A stretch of 64,000 nucleotides of DNA from an uncultured Maricaulis sp. (GCF_905480005.1 NZ_CAJQOO010000008.1:88695-152694), one strand, 5' to 3'. Shown: positions 1 to 10,497, counted from the stretch's first letter. A program made the numbers and translations. The notes: generated by a model from the letters alone, not told the origin.

Positions 1-95
1 ATAAACCCATAGCCCCGAGCCGGATCGTACCACTTCACCCGGCCTTCGAGCTCAAGCATCTCCGTGTCTTCAAACACTTCGTGAGCCAAAACCAT
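1..95 (-). CDS. Cold-shock domain protein, N-terminal part only (truncated by window edge)
   Basis: Reverse complement from the ATG at 95 reads MVLAHEVFEDTEMLELEGRVKWYDPARGYGF..., with the CSD signature G-x-VKWYDPxRGYGF. Not in the supplied ORF list because it runs off the edge. Confidence 0.85.
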   Translation of the reverse strand, partial: MVLAHEVFEDTEMLELEGRVKWYDPARGYGF

Positions 96-428
96 AATGT
101 CACTCGCTTAAACAACCCTCGAGCGAAAGGTTGTTACACAAACTGATAGGTTAAGAGAAGATGAATTCGGCTTTGGGCCGTATTGGCTCTGACCTAAATA
201 TTGATAGTGCGAGCCATTCTCACCCCTTCAACTACTATATCTTGTGGTTTTGTAGAATTCTCCACGCTACTTGATGCGCTTAGCATGACAGTTCGGTAAT
301 GTGCATTTTTTCCCGTATCAGGCGAATTTTTTATGCACCTTGATCCGGCCATAGGCTCGGAAATGCTCCGTGAACACATCAAAACACGTGAATTTGACTG
401 GAAAATTGAGCCGGATAACCGCTGAGTC

Positions 429-938
429 TCAATCTTCGGTCAGCGAGACCTGCAAACGCTCGGTCTGGGCGAGACGCTCAACCGCTGCAGCGGAACGATA
501 GATCGCCGAATTCGAGGCATGCTCAGAACATTCCACCGACTCGACCCAGCAGCGGCCACCCGTCGCCGTGGCCACGATCTCGGACGCCTTGTGAAAGGCC
601 ATCTCGGCCATACGCTCACAGCTCGTACCCTCGACAAGACGAATCTTGGCCAGGCCGCACTCGCCGAGCGCTTCAAGCATCGGCCGCTCGGGATCATCGC
701 GCGCGACCAGGAGTGAGTGGTCGAACATGTCGTGCAGCCACTCCTTGATCGGCCCGAAACCATCCTTGCCGAAATCCAGCACCCAGCCCCGCTTGTCGAG
801 CTGTTCCGCGGCGAACACGAAGTTGAAGCCGAAGGAATAGCCGTGCAGAAGCGCGCAATGGCTGTCCGCAGCCCATTGCCGAGAGCAACAGGACAGACCG
901 CGCTCATTGCCATAGGATTTGGTCGACAGATGGGCCAT
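429..938 (-). CDS. 6-carboxytetrahydropterin synthase / 6-pyruvoyl-tetrahydropterin synthase-like protein (divergent QueD family)
   Basis: Protein from the internal Met MAHLSTKSYGNERGLSCCSRQWAADSHCALLHGYSFGFNFVF...WVLDFG...FDHSLLV resembles the QueD/PTPS fold pattern. Confidence 0.75.
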   Translation of the reverse strand: MAHLSTKSYGNERGLSCCSRQWAADSHCALLHGYSFGFNFVFAAEQLDKRGWVLDFGKDGFGPIKEWLHDMFDHSLLVARDDPERPMLEALGECGLAKIRLVEGTSCERMAEMAFHKASEIVATATGGRCWVESVECSEHASNSAIYRSAAAVERLAQTERLQVSLTED

Positions 939-1072
939 GCCCGTACGCTCCGCTTTCGGTTTCGGTGTGGGCCTATAGCCCGCGCCCCGCGCAGAGGCAA
1001 ACCCGGACTGCCCGCGCAATGGGCATGGCGACCGGCTGATCTCGCATCATCATCTGTATGGGGAGGACATCG

Positions 1073-1147
1073 TGGCAGTCCCTAGGGGAATCGAACCCCT
1101 CTTTCCAGGTTGAAAACCTGGCGTCCTAACCGATAGACGAAGGGACC
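1073..1147 (-). tRNA. tRNA-Glu (anticodon TTC)
   Basis: Reverse complement GGTCCCTTCGTCTATCGGTTAGGACGCCAGGTTTTCAACCTGGAAAGAGGGGTTCGATTCCCCTAGGGACTGCCA. Acceptor, anticodon (loop TTTTCAA) and T stems are present and CCA is encoded. Confidence 0.95.
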
Positions 1148-1214
1148 GCAGCGATGTGAGGGCCGTCGTATAGAAAAGCCTGAGCATCCTTGCAAGCGGG
1201 ATTTCTGCAAAAAA

Positions 1215-3029
1215 TCATTCCGCTGCAGTTGCGAGGTCTTCCAGGTGGAGCTGCACGCGTTCCCGGCCCTGCCAGCTGTCCAGTTTAAGGCGTCCGAAAG
1301 CGTGGAACAAGTCCGGGCCCGCCGCCAGCAGGGCCTCGCCAATTGGCGTATCGGCGCAGCGAAAGCAAATACCATCGACCCGGCGGCTGTCGATATCGGT
1401 GAGCGTGAAACGCACATGATCCGTGCCTACACGCTTGGCGAAGCTGACCCGCATCCTTGGCAGGACAAAGCACGGTTCCGCATTGCCCTGACCGTAAGGA
1501 CCCGCCTGTTCCAGCGTGCGTGCGAGGTCGAGCGTGAGCCCGGAGGCGGACAAGACACCATCGGCCTTCAGCGCCATGGCATCGGCTGCGGCTGCGAGTT
1601 CGGGCGCCAGACGTGTGTCGAGATCGGCGACGAGCTCTGTTATCCGGTCCGGATCGACGCTGAGCCCACCGGCCATGGCGTGACCGCCGCCGGAGAGCAA
1701 CAGGCCGGCCTCGCGGGCCGCCGCGATCGCGCCGCCCAGATTTACGCCGGGTACGGAGCGACCGGACCCCTTGCCGACGGGCGGTGTCGCTTCGCGATCA
1801 ATCCCGATAACGATGACGGGCTTGTCGAAACGTTCCTTCAGCCGGCCGGCCACAACGCCGATCACGCCAGGGTGCCAGCCTTCGCCGGCGGCAATCAGGA
1901 TCGCCCGGTCCGATGCCTGGCCTTCTAGCTGGGCGCTGGCAGCGTCCAGCACGTCCGCCTCGATGGCGCGACGCTCGGCGTTGAGCCGGTCGAGTTGATC
2001 GGAAATCCGCAGCGCCACGGCCTCATCCTCGGTGGTCAGCAGGGTCGCGCCGAGATCCGATTTGCCGACCCGGCCGCCGGCATTGATACGCGGCCCGATC
2101 AGGAAACCGGCATGATAGGTCGTCGCCTCACCTTCCACGCCCGACTTTTCGGCCAGGCTTCGCAGACCGAGATTGCGCCAGCCGGTCATCGCCTTCAGGC
2201 CCTGGGCGGTGATCGCTCGATTAATGCCGGTGAGCGGAACGACATCACAGATCGTGCCGAGGGCGGCGAGGTCGATCCAGTCGAGCAGATTGGGCTCATT
2301 GTCAGGCGTGATGGTCCCGCGCCGCCGGCCTTCGCGATTGAGTGCCGCGAGGAATACAAAGGTTACCCCGGCAGCCGCGAGATGACCGCAACCGGATTTG
2401 TCGTCGGCCCGGTTGGGATTGACCAGCGCCGCGGCGGGCGGCATCGCCGCATCCATCAAATGGTGGTCGATGACGATGACGTCGAGATCGATGGTCGCCG
2501 CATGCTCCAGAGCCGCGTGGGCAGCAGCGCCGCAATCCACCGTGATGACGAGCTCCGCGCCGCGCGCTTTCAGCGTGTCGAACGCCTCGCCCGACGGGCC
2601 ATACCCCTCCTCGACACGGTCAGGCACGTAAATCTCCGCATCATGGTCGAAATGCCGGAAATACCGGATGAGTTGAGCGGCCGAGGTCGCACCGTCGACA
2701 TCGTAATCGGCGAATACCGCCATCGGGCGTGCCGTCTCGATCGCCTCCCATACGAGGCGGGCGGCCTTGTCCATATCGGCGAAATCGGCGGGATCGGGAA
2801 AACTGTCACGCAAGCGCGGCGCGAGATAGCCCGCTGCGCCTTGCGCGGTGATACCCCTCGCCGCCATGACCCGCGCGAGCGCGTCGGGCACGCCCTGCTG
2901 GCGGGCGATGGTGACAATCTCGCCCTCATCCGCCTCGCGCAGCCTCCAGCGTTTGCCGGATAGCGAACGGCTCACCCCCAGGAGTGGAGATGAGCCGCCG
3001 GATTGTGTCGGATTGTCGTCGAGCATCAC
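1215..3029 (-). CDS. recJ: Single-stranded-DNA-specific exonuclease RecJ
   Basis: 604 aa; DYDVDGATSAAQL, VIDHHL and GGGHAMAGG motifs. Confidence 0.95.
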   Translation of the reverse strand: MMLDDNPTQSGGSSPLLGVSRSLSGKRWRLREADEGEIVTIARQQGVPDALARVMAARGITAQGAAGYLAPRLRDSFPDPADFADMDKAARLVWEAIETARPMAVFADYDVDGATSAAQLIRYFRHFDHDAEIYVPDRVEEGYGPSGEAFDTLKARGAELVITVDCGAAAHAALEHAATIDLDVIVIDHHLMDAAMPPAAALVNPNRADDKSGCGHLAAAGVTFVFLAALNREGRRRGTITPDNEPNLLDWIDLAALGTICDVVPLTGINRAITAQGLKAMTGWRNLGLRSLAEKSGVEGEATTYHAGFLIGPRINAGGRVGKSDLGATLLTTEDEAVALRISDQLDRLNAERRAIEADVLDAASAQLEGQASDRAILIAAGEGWHPGVIGVVAGRLKERFDKPVIVIGIDREATPPVGKGSGRSVPGVNLGGAIAAAREAGLLLSGGGHAMAGGLSVDPDRITELVADLDTRLAPELAAAADAMALKADGVLSASGLTLDLARTLEQAGPYGQGNAEPCFVLPRMRVSFAKRVGTDHVRFTLTDIDSRRVDGICFRCADTPIGEALLAAGPDLFHAFGRLKLDSWQGRERVQLHLEDLATAAE

Positions 3030-3037
3030 ACCATCGA

Positions 3038-3994
3038 TCAGGCCGCCGGTCGGGCTGACCGGATACGGCGGACGGAATGATCGGCTGAGTCGAGCAAAAG
3101 CGTATGCGTGTGGACCAGATCGCCCTCCTTGCGCACACCATCGACCAGATCACCATCGGTGACGCCGGCGGCGACGAAAAGGCAATGGCTCGCCGCCAGT
3201 TCGGCGACGTCATACTTGCGATCGAGATCCGTCACCCCGGTCCGGGCCGCACGCACACGTTCATCATCATTGCGGAAGACGAGACGCGCCTGCATCTGGC
3301 CACCGATACAGCGCAGGGCCGAAGCGAGCAGCACACCTTCAGGGGCGCCGCCCTGGCCGATATAGAGGTCGACACCGGCACCGAGGCCCGCCGTCCCCAT
3401 CCCGCCGGCGACATCGCCATCGGGGATCAGGCGAATGCGGCCACCGACCGATTTCACACCATCCATGATGGGCTGGTGACGCTCGCGTTCGAGGATACAG
3501 ACGGTGATCTCGGATGGGTCGACACCCTTGGCCTTGGCCAGATTGCGGACATTATCCGCGGGCGAGGCATCGAGATCGATCACGCCAGCGGGCAGACCCG
3601 GGCCGACAGCAATCTTGTCCATATAGGTATCCGGCGCATGCAGCAGACCGCCGCGGAGCGCGAAGGAGACCAGGACCAGCGCATTGGGTTGCCCTTTTGC
3701 GGTCAGCGTCGTGCCTTCGAGCGGATCCAGTGCGATGTCGATCTCGGGGCCTTCGCCCGTCCCGACTTCCTCACCAATGAAGAGCATTGGCGCTTCGTCA
3801 CGCTCGCCCTCGCCAATCACGATCCGCCCCTTCATGGGCATGGCGTTCAAGCCCGTGCGCAGAGCGTCAACTGCGGCCTGGTCCGCCAATTCCTTTTCAC
3901 CACGCCCGATCCAGCCATAGGCTGCCACGGCTGCGTGCTCAGCCGCACGAACGGCCTGAAAGGCCAGATTGGTCAGGGCTTGCGTGTCGCTCAT
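3038..3994 (-). CDS. glpX: Class II fructose-1,6-bisphosphatase
   Basis: 318 aa; GEGERDEAPMLFIGEEVG and DPLEGTTL motifs. Confidence 0.95.
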   Translation of the reverse strand: MSDTQALTNLAFQAVRAAEHAAVAAYGWIGRGEKELADQAAVDALRTGLNAMPMKGRIVIGEGERDEAPMLFIGEEVGTGEGPEIDIALDPLEGTTLTAKGQPNALVLVSFALRGGLLHAPDTYMDKIAVGPGLPAGVIDLDASPADNVRNLAKAKGVDPSEITVCILERERHQPIMDGVKSVGGRIRLIPDGDVAGGMGTAGLGAGVDLYIGQGGAPEGVLLASALRCIGGQMQARLVFRNDDERVRAARTGVTDLDRKYDVAELAASHCLFVAAGVTDGDLVDGVRKEGDLVHTHTLLLDSADHSVRRIRSARPAA

Positions 3995-4048
3995 TTCGTC
4001 TTCCTCATCATCCCGTCCGGGTGCGGAACGGGCGGCTTTACGCCGATC

Positions 4049-4378
4049 CTATTGCTGGGGAGGCTGGGTTCGGGCCTGCCCGTCACTCACAAAATCACTG
4101 GCGTCCCCACGCCGGTTTTCCTCTTCGCGGCGTAAGGCCTCGGCCTGCATGGCGGCGCGCTCATCGAGCAGGCGCTGCGTGGCAGCATCCATGGCCCCCG
4201 CTTCGCTCTGTGGAAGGGATGTTACCGGTACCACGGGCGGTGCTTCTCGTCTATCCCCGGCTCGGGCGAGACGTTCATCAACCCAGCTCGGATTGGCATC
4301 ATCGGACGCCGGCATGTCGATCACGGCGCAGCCGCCAGCACCGAGCGTCACACACAGGACGAACAGGACATGTTTCAT
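4049..4378 (-). CDS. Small putative lipoprotein, unknown function
   Basis: MKHVLFVLCVTLGAGGCAVID: signal peptide with lipobox-like GAGGC. Confidence 0.55.
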   Translation of the reverse strand: MKHVLFVLCVTLGAGGCAVIDMPASDDANPSWVDERLARAGDRREAPPVVPVTSLPQSEAGAMDAATQRLLDERAAMQAEALRREEENRRGDASDFVSDGQARTQPPQQ

Positions 4379-4461
4379 GGGCTCTCCTCGCGCTGGACGC
4401 GCGTCGCGCTTTCTATACGCTGATAAGGGTCTGAGTCACCTGTTGATCACAAGGGATTGCC

Positions 4462-6375
4462 ATGAGCGACACGTCGGGAAATGACAAGAATAAGGATCCC
4501 GGCAAGCCTGATGACAAGGCCGACACGCCTGGTTGGGCCGGGTTCTCCGAAAAGGAATTCGACGCCCTCGACAAGGTATCGCGCAATCTGATGCAGGCCT
4601 CATTGAAGTCGCAGCACCTGATGTCAGACGTCATGCGCAAGGCGATTGAGGGCGATCCGGTCCTGCCCAATGCCGACCCCTTTCATTCGGCGCCGGAATT
4701 CCAGGAAGTCTGGGCTAAGATTGCCGAACAGCCCGACCTCATGATGCAAGCCCAGGCCGATCTCATGAAGGGCTATATCGATCTCTGGTCGAACACGACC
4801 AAGCGGATGATGACCAGTGATTCGCCGACGACGCCGGCCATCAGTCCCGAACCCGGTGACAAGCGCTGGCGCTCGGCTGACTGGTCGGAAAACCCGGTTT
4901 TCGACGCGATCAAGCAATCCTATCTGCTCAACCAGCATTTCATGATGGGTCTGGTCGGCAGCGTTGACGGCATCGATGAGCGGACCAAGCGCAAAGTCGA
5001 GTTTCTCACCAAACAGATGACGGATGCGCTGTCGCCCACGAATTTTGCCCTGACCAACCCCGACGTACTCCGCGCAACCATGGAAAGCCAGGGAGAGAAC
5101 CTGACCAGGGGATTGCAGAACCTGCTCGATGATCTCGCAGCCGGCGACGGGCGACTGGCGCTCACCCAGACGGATACGGACGGGTTCAAGGTCGGCCGCG
5201 ACATGGCGACAACGCCGGGCAAGGTCGTCTTCCAGAACGATCTGATGGAATTGATCCAGTACGCGCCGACAACAGAGAGCGTGAAGGCGCGTCCACTGCT
5301 GATAGCGCCGCCCTGGATCAACAAATTCTACATCATGGATCTGCGCGAAAAGAATTCCATGATCCGCTGGCTGGTCGATCAGGGCTTCACCGTCTTCCTG
5401 ATTTCCTGGGTCAATCCGGGCCCGGAGCTCAAGGACAAGACCTTCGAGGATTACATGCATGAGGGGCTGTTTGCAGCCCTGCACGCGATCGAGGCTGCCA
5501 CCGGCGAAACCTCTGTCAATGCAGTCGGCTATTGCGTGGCGGGTACGCTCCTTTCCTCGGCCATGGCCTGGCTTGAGGCGGAAGGCCAGTCAGAACGAAT
5601 TGCCTCGGCAACCTTCTTCGCGGCCCAGTCGGATTTCGAAAAGGCCGGTGATCTGCTCATCTTCATTGATGATGTCTGGCTGAAGGAAATCGAGCGCATC
5701 ATGGACAGCCAGGGCGGTGTTCTGGACGGACGCTCGATGGCGGACACATTCAATCTCCTGCGCTCGAACGATCTTGTCTGGTCCTTCGTGGTCAATAACT
5801 ACCTGCTCGGCCGCCAGCCTCAAGCCTTCGACCTCCTGTTCTGGAATGCCGACCAGACGCGCATGCCCAAGGCCCTGCACCTCTGGTATCTCGACAATTT
5901 CTACAAGAATAACCGATTGGCGAAGGGCGAGCTCGAGCTCGGCGGCCACACGCTGGATCTCGGTGCCGTCAAGACACCGGTCTATATCCAGGCATCCCGC
6001 GAGGACCATATCGCGCCCTACCCGTCCGTGTATCGCGCCGCCCGCCTGTTTGGCGGCCCGGCCCGCTTCATGATGGCGGGCTCCGGACATATTGCCGGCG
6101 TGATCAATCACCCCGACGCCAAGAAATACCAGTACTGGACCAATGACGCCCTACCCGAGACCGTCGAAGACTGGATCGGCGGCGCATCGGAGCATCCCGG
6201 CTCCTGGTGGGGCGATTGGCGCGCCTGGCTGTTTGACCGCTCGGGCGACGATGTCCCGCCGCGCACGCCCGGTGATGGCAAGCTGAAGGCGATCCGCAAG
6301 GCGCCCGGCCGCAACGTCCTTGTGCGAAGCGACGCCAAGCCGTCGAAATCGGCAAAACCGGAACCGGCAGCCTAG
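4462..6375 (+). CDS. phaC: Class I poly(R)-hydroxyalkanoic acid synthase
   Basis: 637 aa; lipase-like box GYCVAGTLL, PPWINKFYIMDL, SREDHIAPYPS, GSGHIAGVINHP. Confidence 0.95.
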   Translation: MSDTSGNDKNKDPGKPDDKADTPGWAGFSEKEFDALDKVSRNLMQASLKSQHLMSDVMRKAIEGDPVLPNADPFHSAPEFQEVWAKIAEQPDLMMQAQADLMKGYIDLWSNTTKRMMTSDSPTTPAISPEPGDKRWRSADWSENPVFDAIKQSYLLNQHFMMGLVGSVDGIDERTKRKVEFLTKQMTDALSPTNFALTNPDVLRATMESQGENLTRGLQNLLDDLAAGDGRLALTQTDTDGFKVGRDMATTPGKVVFQNDLMELIQYAPTTESVKARPLLIAPPWINKFYIMDLREKNSMIRWLVDQGFTVFLISWVNPGPELKDKTFEDYMHEGLFAALHAIEAATGETSVNAVGYCVAGTLLSSAMAWLEAEGQSERIASATFFAAQSDFEKAGDLLIFIDDVWLKEIERIMDSQGGVLDGRSMADTFNLLRSNDLVWSFVVNNYLLGRQPQAFDLLFWNADQTRMPKALHLWYLDNFYKNNRLAKGELELGGHTLDLGAVKTPVYIQASREDHIAPYPSVYRAARLFGGPARFMMAGSGHIAGVINHPDAKKYQYWTNDALPETVEDWIGGASEHPGSWWGDWRAWLFDRSGDDVPPRTPGDGKLKAIRKAPGRNVLVRSDAKPSKSAKPEPAA

Positions 6376-8249
6376 GCGTCGACCTGACCGAATTGCAGCT
6401 CGACATATCGGGCGTAGAGACCGCCGCGCTGAAGCAGGTCGTCATGGCGACCGGTGTCGACCACTTGCCCGTTCTCCAGAACGATAATCCGGTCTGCCGA
6501 ACGCACGGTCGCCAGCCTGTGGGCGATCACCAGGGTTGTTCGTCCCTCGGACAGGGTCTCCACGGCGGCCTGGATCAGTTGCTCACTCTCTGAGTCGAGA
6601 GCGCTGGTCGCCTCGTCAAGCAGCAGGACCGGGGCATCGCGCAAAATGGCGCGGGCGATGGCGAGGCGTTGGCGCTGCCCGCCGGACAGGCTGGCGGCCC
6701 GCTCGCCAAGCGATGTGTCATAGCCCTCTGGCAAGGCCTGGATGAAGGCGTCGGCATTGGCGGCCCGAGCCGCGGCCTGGACCTCGGCATCACTCGCTTC
6801 GGGGCGTCCAAAGCGGATATTGTCGGCCACGCTTCCCGAGAAGAGCGGCGCGTTTTGCTGCACGATGGCCAGCTTTTCGCGCAAGGCTTGCGGATCGAGC
6901 TGTTTGATATCGCGTCCATCCAGACAGATCCGCCCGCCAAGGGGATCATGCAGGCGCAGCAGAAGCTGGAACAGTGTCGTCTTGCCAGCCCCGGACGGCC
7001 CGACAATGGCGACCGTCTCGCCGGGTCTGGCCTCGAAGCTGACCGCCCGCAGAGCCGGTTCGGCCTCCCGGCCCGGATAGGCGAAACGGACAGCCTCGAA
7101 CGCAATCGCGCCTTCAACGGGCTCGGCCAGCTCCTCGACCGGCGACGCGATGGGCAGTGAGGTGCGCGCGACCAGCAATTCCATCAGACGCTCGGTGGCA
7201 CCGGCCGCCCGCATCATCTCGGTGTAGGTTTCGGTGAGCATGCCCACGCCGCTCACGGCGACAAAGGCATACATCACGAACTGGGTCATCGCGCCGGGCG
7301 TGATGGCGCCAGCCTGCACCTGAACAGCACCAAACCACAGCACCGCGATCAATCCGGTCAGAATGACCGAGAAGATCAAGGCGGTCATGAAGGAGCGGAC
7401 ATTGATCCGCCGCATCGCCGAGACAAAGGTCATTTCCACCGCCTTGCCAAAGCGGTGGGATTCCTCGCGCTCGCGGGTGAAGGCCTGCACTGTCTGGATT
7501 GCCTGCAGGGTCTCGCCGGCCCGCGCCGAGGCATCGGCCAGATTATCCTGGCTGACGCGCGACAGACGCTGGATCCGGCGGCCGAACAACATGATCGGTC
7601 CCAGCATCAAAGGGCCGAGCGCCAGCACGAGCAGGGCCAGCTGCCAGCTCACGACGACCATCAGGATCAAGGCTCCGGTCGTGGTCGCCACGGTCCGCAA
7701 CGCCACCGAGATCGAGGACCCGACGACCGTCTGTATCAAGGTTGTATCGGTGGTCAGGCGCGAGAGCACCTCGCCGGTCCGCGTCCCTGCATAAAAACGC
7801 GCATCGAGCGACAGCAGATGGGAAAATACATCCTGGCGCAGATCCGCCACGACACGTTCACCCAGCCGACTGATGAAATAGAATCGGAAAGCGCTGGCGA
7901 GGCCCAGCAGGACCGCCACACCCATCCCGGCCAGAAAATAGATTCCGAGCCCCGAGCTGTCCCCCAGGCCGGCACAGGCATCAGACTGGGTCGCGCCTGC
8001 AAAACCGCAATCGACCACGAGACGGAAGGCTGCGGGCAGGAGCAACGTCAGACCAGACGCCAGGAAGAGAAAAACCGAGAAGGCCGCCAACAAGCCCGGA
8101 TAGCGCAATATATAGGGCATCAGTCGGCGCAAGGGCTGCACCGATTTGGCCTTTTCCCGGTGGGCCTGGTCGCGCTCGAGCTCGGCGGCAAATCCTGAAC
8201 CGCGGGCTTCGTCCACGGCAGCATCTCGCGCGGTCTGGGTTTCGGTCAT
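6372..8249 (-). CDS. ABC transporter, fused transmembrane and ATP-binding domains (MsbA/lipid-exporter type)
   Basis: Walker A GPSGAGKTT, signature LSGGQRQRLAIARA, Walker B VLLLDEATSALD. Confidence 0.93.
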   Translation of the reverse strand: MTETQTARDAAVDEARGSGFAAELERDQAHREKAKSVQPLRRLMPYILRYPGLLAAFSVFLFLASGLTLLLPAAFRLVVDCGFAGATQSDACAGLGDSSGLGIYFLAGMGVAVLLGLASAFRFYFISRLGERVVADLRQDVFSHLLSLDARFYAGTRTGEVLSRLTTDTTLIQTVVGSSISVALRTVATTTGALILMVVVSWQLALLVLALGPLMLGPIMLFGRRIQRLSRVSQDNLADASARAGETLQAIQTVQAFTREREESHRFGKAVEMTFVSAMRRINVRSFMTALIFSVILTGLIAVLWFGAVQVQAGAITPGAMTQFVMYAFVAVSGVGMLTETYTEMMRAAGATERLMELLVARTSLPIASPVEELAEPVEGAIAFEAVRFAYPGREAEPALRAVSFEARPGETVAIVGPSGAGKTTLFQLLLRLHDPLGGRICLDGRDIKQLDPQALREKLAIVQQNAPLFSGSVADNIRFGRPEASDAEVQAAARAANADAFIQALPEGYDTSLGERAASLSGGQRQRLAIARAILRDAPVLLLDEATSALDSESEQLIQAAVETLSEGRTTLVIAHRLATVRSADRIIVLENGQVVDTGRHDDLLQRGGLYARYVELQFGQVDA

Positions 8250-8275
8250 GCAATCACTCTCTGCTCGGTCGAGGC

Positions 8276-8899
8276 TCAGGCCGGTTTGCGGGCGATGACG
8301 AACAGTGCCGCGCCGGGTTTTGGGCGCCAGTCATAGGTTATTTCGAACCCGGCTTCGACAATCTCTTGCTTGAGCGTCCGCGTACCGAAGGCCTTGACCG
8401 GCGGAAAGGCACCGAAAAACTGCCCGATCGGCAGGATCGGCACCATGAACCAATAACCATCCAGCAAACAGGCTGTGCTGGTGATGAAGTGGCCGCCGGG
8501 CCGAAGCAGTTTCATCGCCTTGGCGATCGCCGCCTGGCGATCTTCCAGCAGGTGCAGGATGCTCATGCCGAGAACGACGTCGAAACTGCCCTCCGGCGCA
8601 TCCAGATCGACGAAATCGGCGCGCTGATAGCTGATATTGTCGATTGCCGCCTCGGCACCGCGCGTCTCGGCAATCGCCAGCATCTCGCCGGAGAGGTCCG
8701 TCGCCAGGATGGAGCCGGCAGCATCCGCGAGGCGGCGGGCCGTTCCGCCTGTGCCGCAACCGAATTCCACCAGGCGCGTATCCGACGTCAGTGTTTCACG
8801 GATTTTCGAGAGCTTGAACTCCCACGACTCGACGTCCGCAATCGGTTGGTTCGAGTATTTTTCCGCGATCTTGTCCCACCAGCGTTGTGCTTGACCCAT
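8276..8899 (-). CDS. Class I SAM-dependent methyltransferase
   Basis: VEFGCGTGGTARRLAD motif I and LRPGGHFI; start set at internal Met MGQAQRWWDKIAEKY. Confidence 0.85.
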   Translation of the reverse strand: MGQAQRWWDKIAEKYSNQPIADVESWEFKLSKIRETLTSDTRLVEFGCGTGGTARRLADAAGSILATDLSGEMLAIAETRGAEAAIDNISYQRADFVDLDAPEGSFDVVLGMSILHLLEDRQAAIAKAMKLLRPGGHFITSTACLLDGYWFMVPILPIGQFFGAFPPVKAFGTRTLKQEIVEAGFEITYDWRPKPGAALFVIARKPA

Positions 8900-9011
8900 G
8901 ACTTTGTCTCCACTGCGAGTTCGCGCCGTACGAACCACCAAGGCCCCGGTTTTGACATACGTTGAGCGAATATAAATTGCCGCCATCCGGACATCTGATA
9001 TACGCATTTAG

Positions 9012-9929
9012 ATGAATTGGAACGCCATCGCCTTCGACTGGAATCAGATCCGCGCCCTCCTCGCCACGATCGAGGAAGGCTCATTCTCCGCCGCAGCACG
9101 CGCGTTGGGCCAGACCCAGCCAACCCTCAGTCGCCAGATTGCGGCGCTGGAAGCGGATTTGGGGGTCACCCTTTTCGAGCGCAATCGCCGCGCCACCCAG
9201 CCAACCCGCGCGGCGCTGGAACTGGTCGAGCATGTCCGCTCCATGGGCGAGGCCGCCCAACGCATCTCGTTGACCGCTTCGGGCCAATCCAGCGCGGTCG
9301 AGGGCCTGGTGACCATCACCGCGACCAATATCATGGCGTCTTTCTATCTCCCGCCCATCATCAGACGGATCCGTGAGGAAGCACCGGGTATCCGCCTCGA
9401 GATCATTGCCTCGAATGAATTGCAGGATCTGCAGAAGCGAGAGGCCGACATCGCCATCCGGCATGCCCGCCCGGAACAACCGGACCTGATTGCCCGCCTG
9501 GTCAGCGAGACCACAGGCCATCTCTATGCGCATCCGGACTATCTCGACCGCGTCGGTCGCCCAACCAACCTGGACGATGTCAACCGGCTCGATTTCATCG
9601 GCTTCGAACAGAATGAACGCGTGATCGAGCATCTCAATGCAATCGGGCTGAACCTGACGCCGGATAACTTCCGTATCAGCAGCGGCAGCTCGACCGTGCA
9701 TCACGCCCTGGCCATGCAGGGCCTCGGCGTGACCCCGATGACCCGCGACTGGATCGACCAGCACTCCATCCTGGAGCAAGTCTGGCCGGCCCTGCCCCCG
9801 ATCCCGGTCCAGACCTGGCTGGTCACCCATCGCGAGCTCAATACCAGCCGCCGTATCCGCCTGGTCTTCGACGCCATCGCCGACGGTCTGGCCGACCAGG
9901 CACGAGCCCGGCCACGCCCGCGGCTGTGA
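9012..9929 (+). CDS. LysR family transcriptional regulator
   Basis: N-terminal HTH FSAAARALGQTQPTLSRQIAALEADLGVTLFER. Confidence 0.95.
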   Translation: MNWNAIAFDWNQIRALLATIEEGSFSAAARALGQTQPTLSRQIAALEADLGVTLFERNRRATQPTRAALELVEHVRSMGEAAQRISLTASGQSSAVEGLVTITATNIMASFYLPPIIRRIREEAPGIRLEIIASNELQDLQKREADIAIRHARPEQPDLIARLVSETTGHLYAHPDYLDRVGRPTNLDDVNRLDFIGFEQNERVIEHLNAIGLNLTPDNFRISSGSSTVHHALAMQGLGVTPMTRDWIDQHSILEQVWPALPPIPVQTWLVTHRELNTSRRIRLVFDAIADGLADQARARPRPRL

Positions 9930-9945
9930 GATAGCCAAAACGAAA

Positions 9946-9972
9946 ACGGGCGGTGCCAGTGGCACCGCCCGT
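9946..9972. terminator. Intrinsic terminator, shared between LysR gene (+) and rpsI (-)
   Basis: Perfect 12-bp stem ACGGGCGGTGCC-AGT-GGCACCGCCCGT; T-rich tract (TTTTCGTTTT) on the minus strand after the stem. Confidence 0.85.
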
Positions 9973-9998
9973 CTTGCATTCGGCGTGTTCTGTAAAGC

Positions 9999-10496
9999 TT
10001 AGCGCTTGGAGAACTGGAAGGAACGACGGGCCTTGGCCTTGCCGTACTTCTTACGCTCGACGACGCGGCTGTCGCGGGTCAGGAAGCCACCGGCTTTCAG
10101 GACCGGGCGCAGACCCGGTTCAAACAGCTGGAGGGCCTTGGAGATGCCGTGACGCACAGCACCGGCCTGGCCGGACAGGCCTCCACCGACGACGGTAGCG
10201 ACAATGTCGAACTCATCGACACGTTCGGCTGCCTGCAGCGGCTGCTGGAGCAGCATGCGCAGGACCGGACGTGCGAAATAGACTTCCTGGTCACGGCCAT
10301 TGACCGTGATCTTGCCATTGCCGCGCTTGATCCAGACGCGGGCGACCGCGTTCTTGCGCTTGCCAGTGGCATAGGAACGGCCGTGCTCATCGATTTTGGG
10401 CTCAGCCGGAACGGACTCGTCAGCCACCACGGTGCCGGCATCGGCTTCCTTGATGACGTCTTTGAGGTCTTCGAGCGAGCGGGCTTCTTCTGACAT
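9999..10496 (-). CDS. rpsI: 30S ribosomal protein S9
   Basis: C-terminal [24 protein letters not shown]; extended N-terminus. Confidence 0.97.
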   Translation of the reverse strand: MSEEARSLEDLKDVIKEADAGTVVADESVPAEPKIDEHGRSYATGKRKNAVARVWIKRGNGKITVNGRDQEVYFARPVLRMLLQQPLQAAERVDEFDIVATVVGGGLSGQAGAVRHGISKALQLFEPGLRPVLKAGGFLTRDSRVVERKKYGKAKARRSFQFSKR

Positions 10497-10497
10497 A

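Noticed and set aside
194-382. 62-aa ORF in the region upstream of the cold-shock gene
   Set aside because: No signature, not supported by composition, more likely part of a leader region.
3104-4135. 343-aa ORF antisense to glpX
   Set aside because: Shadow ORF opposite an unmistakable GlpX.
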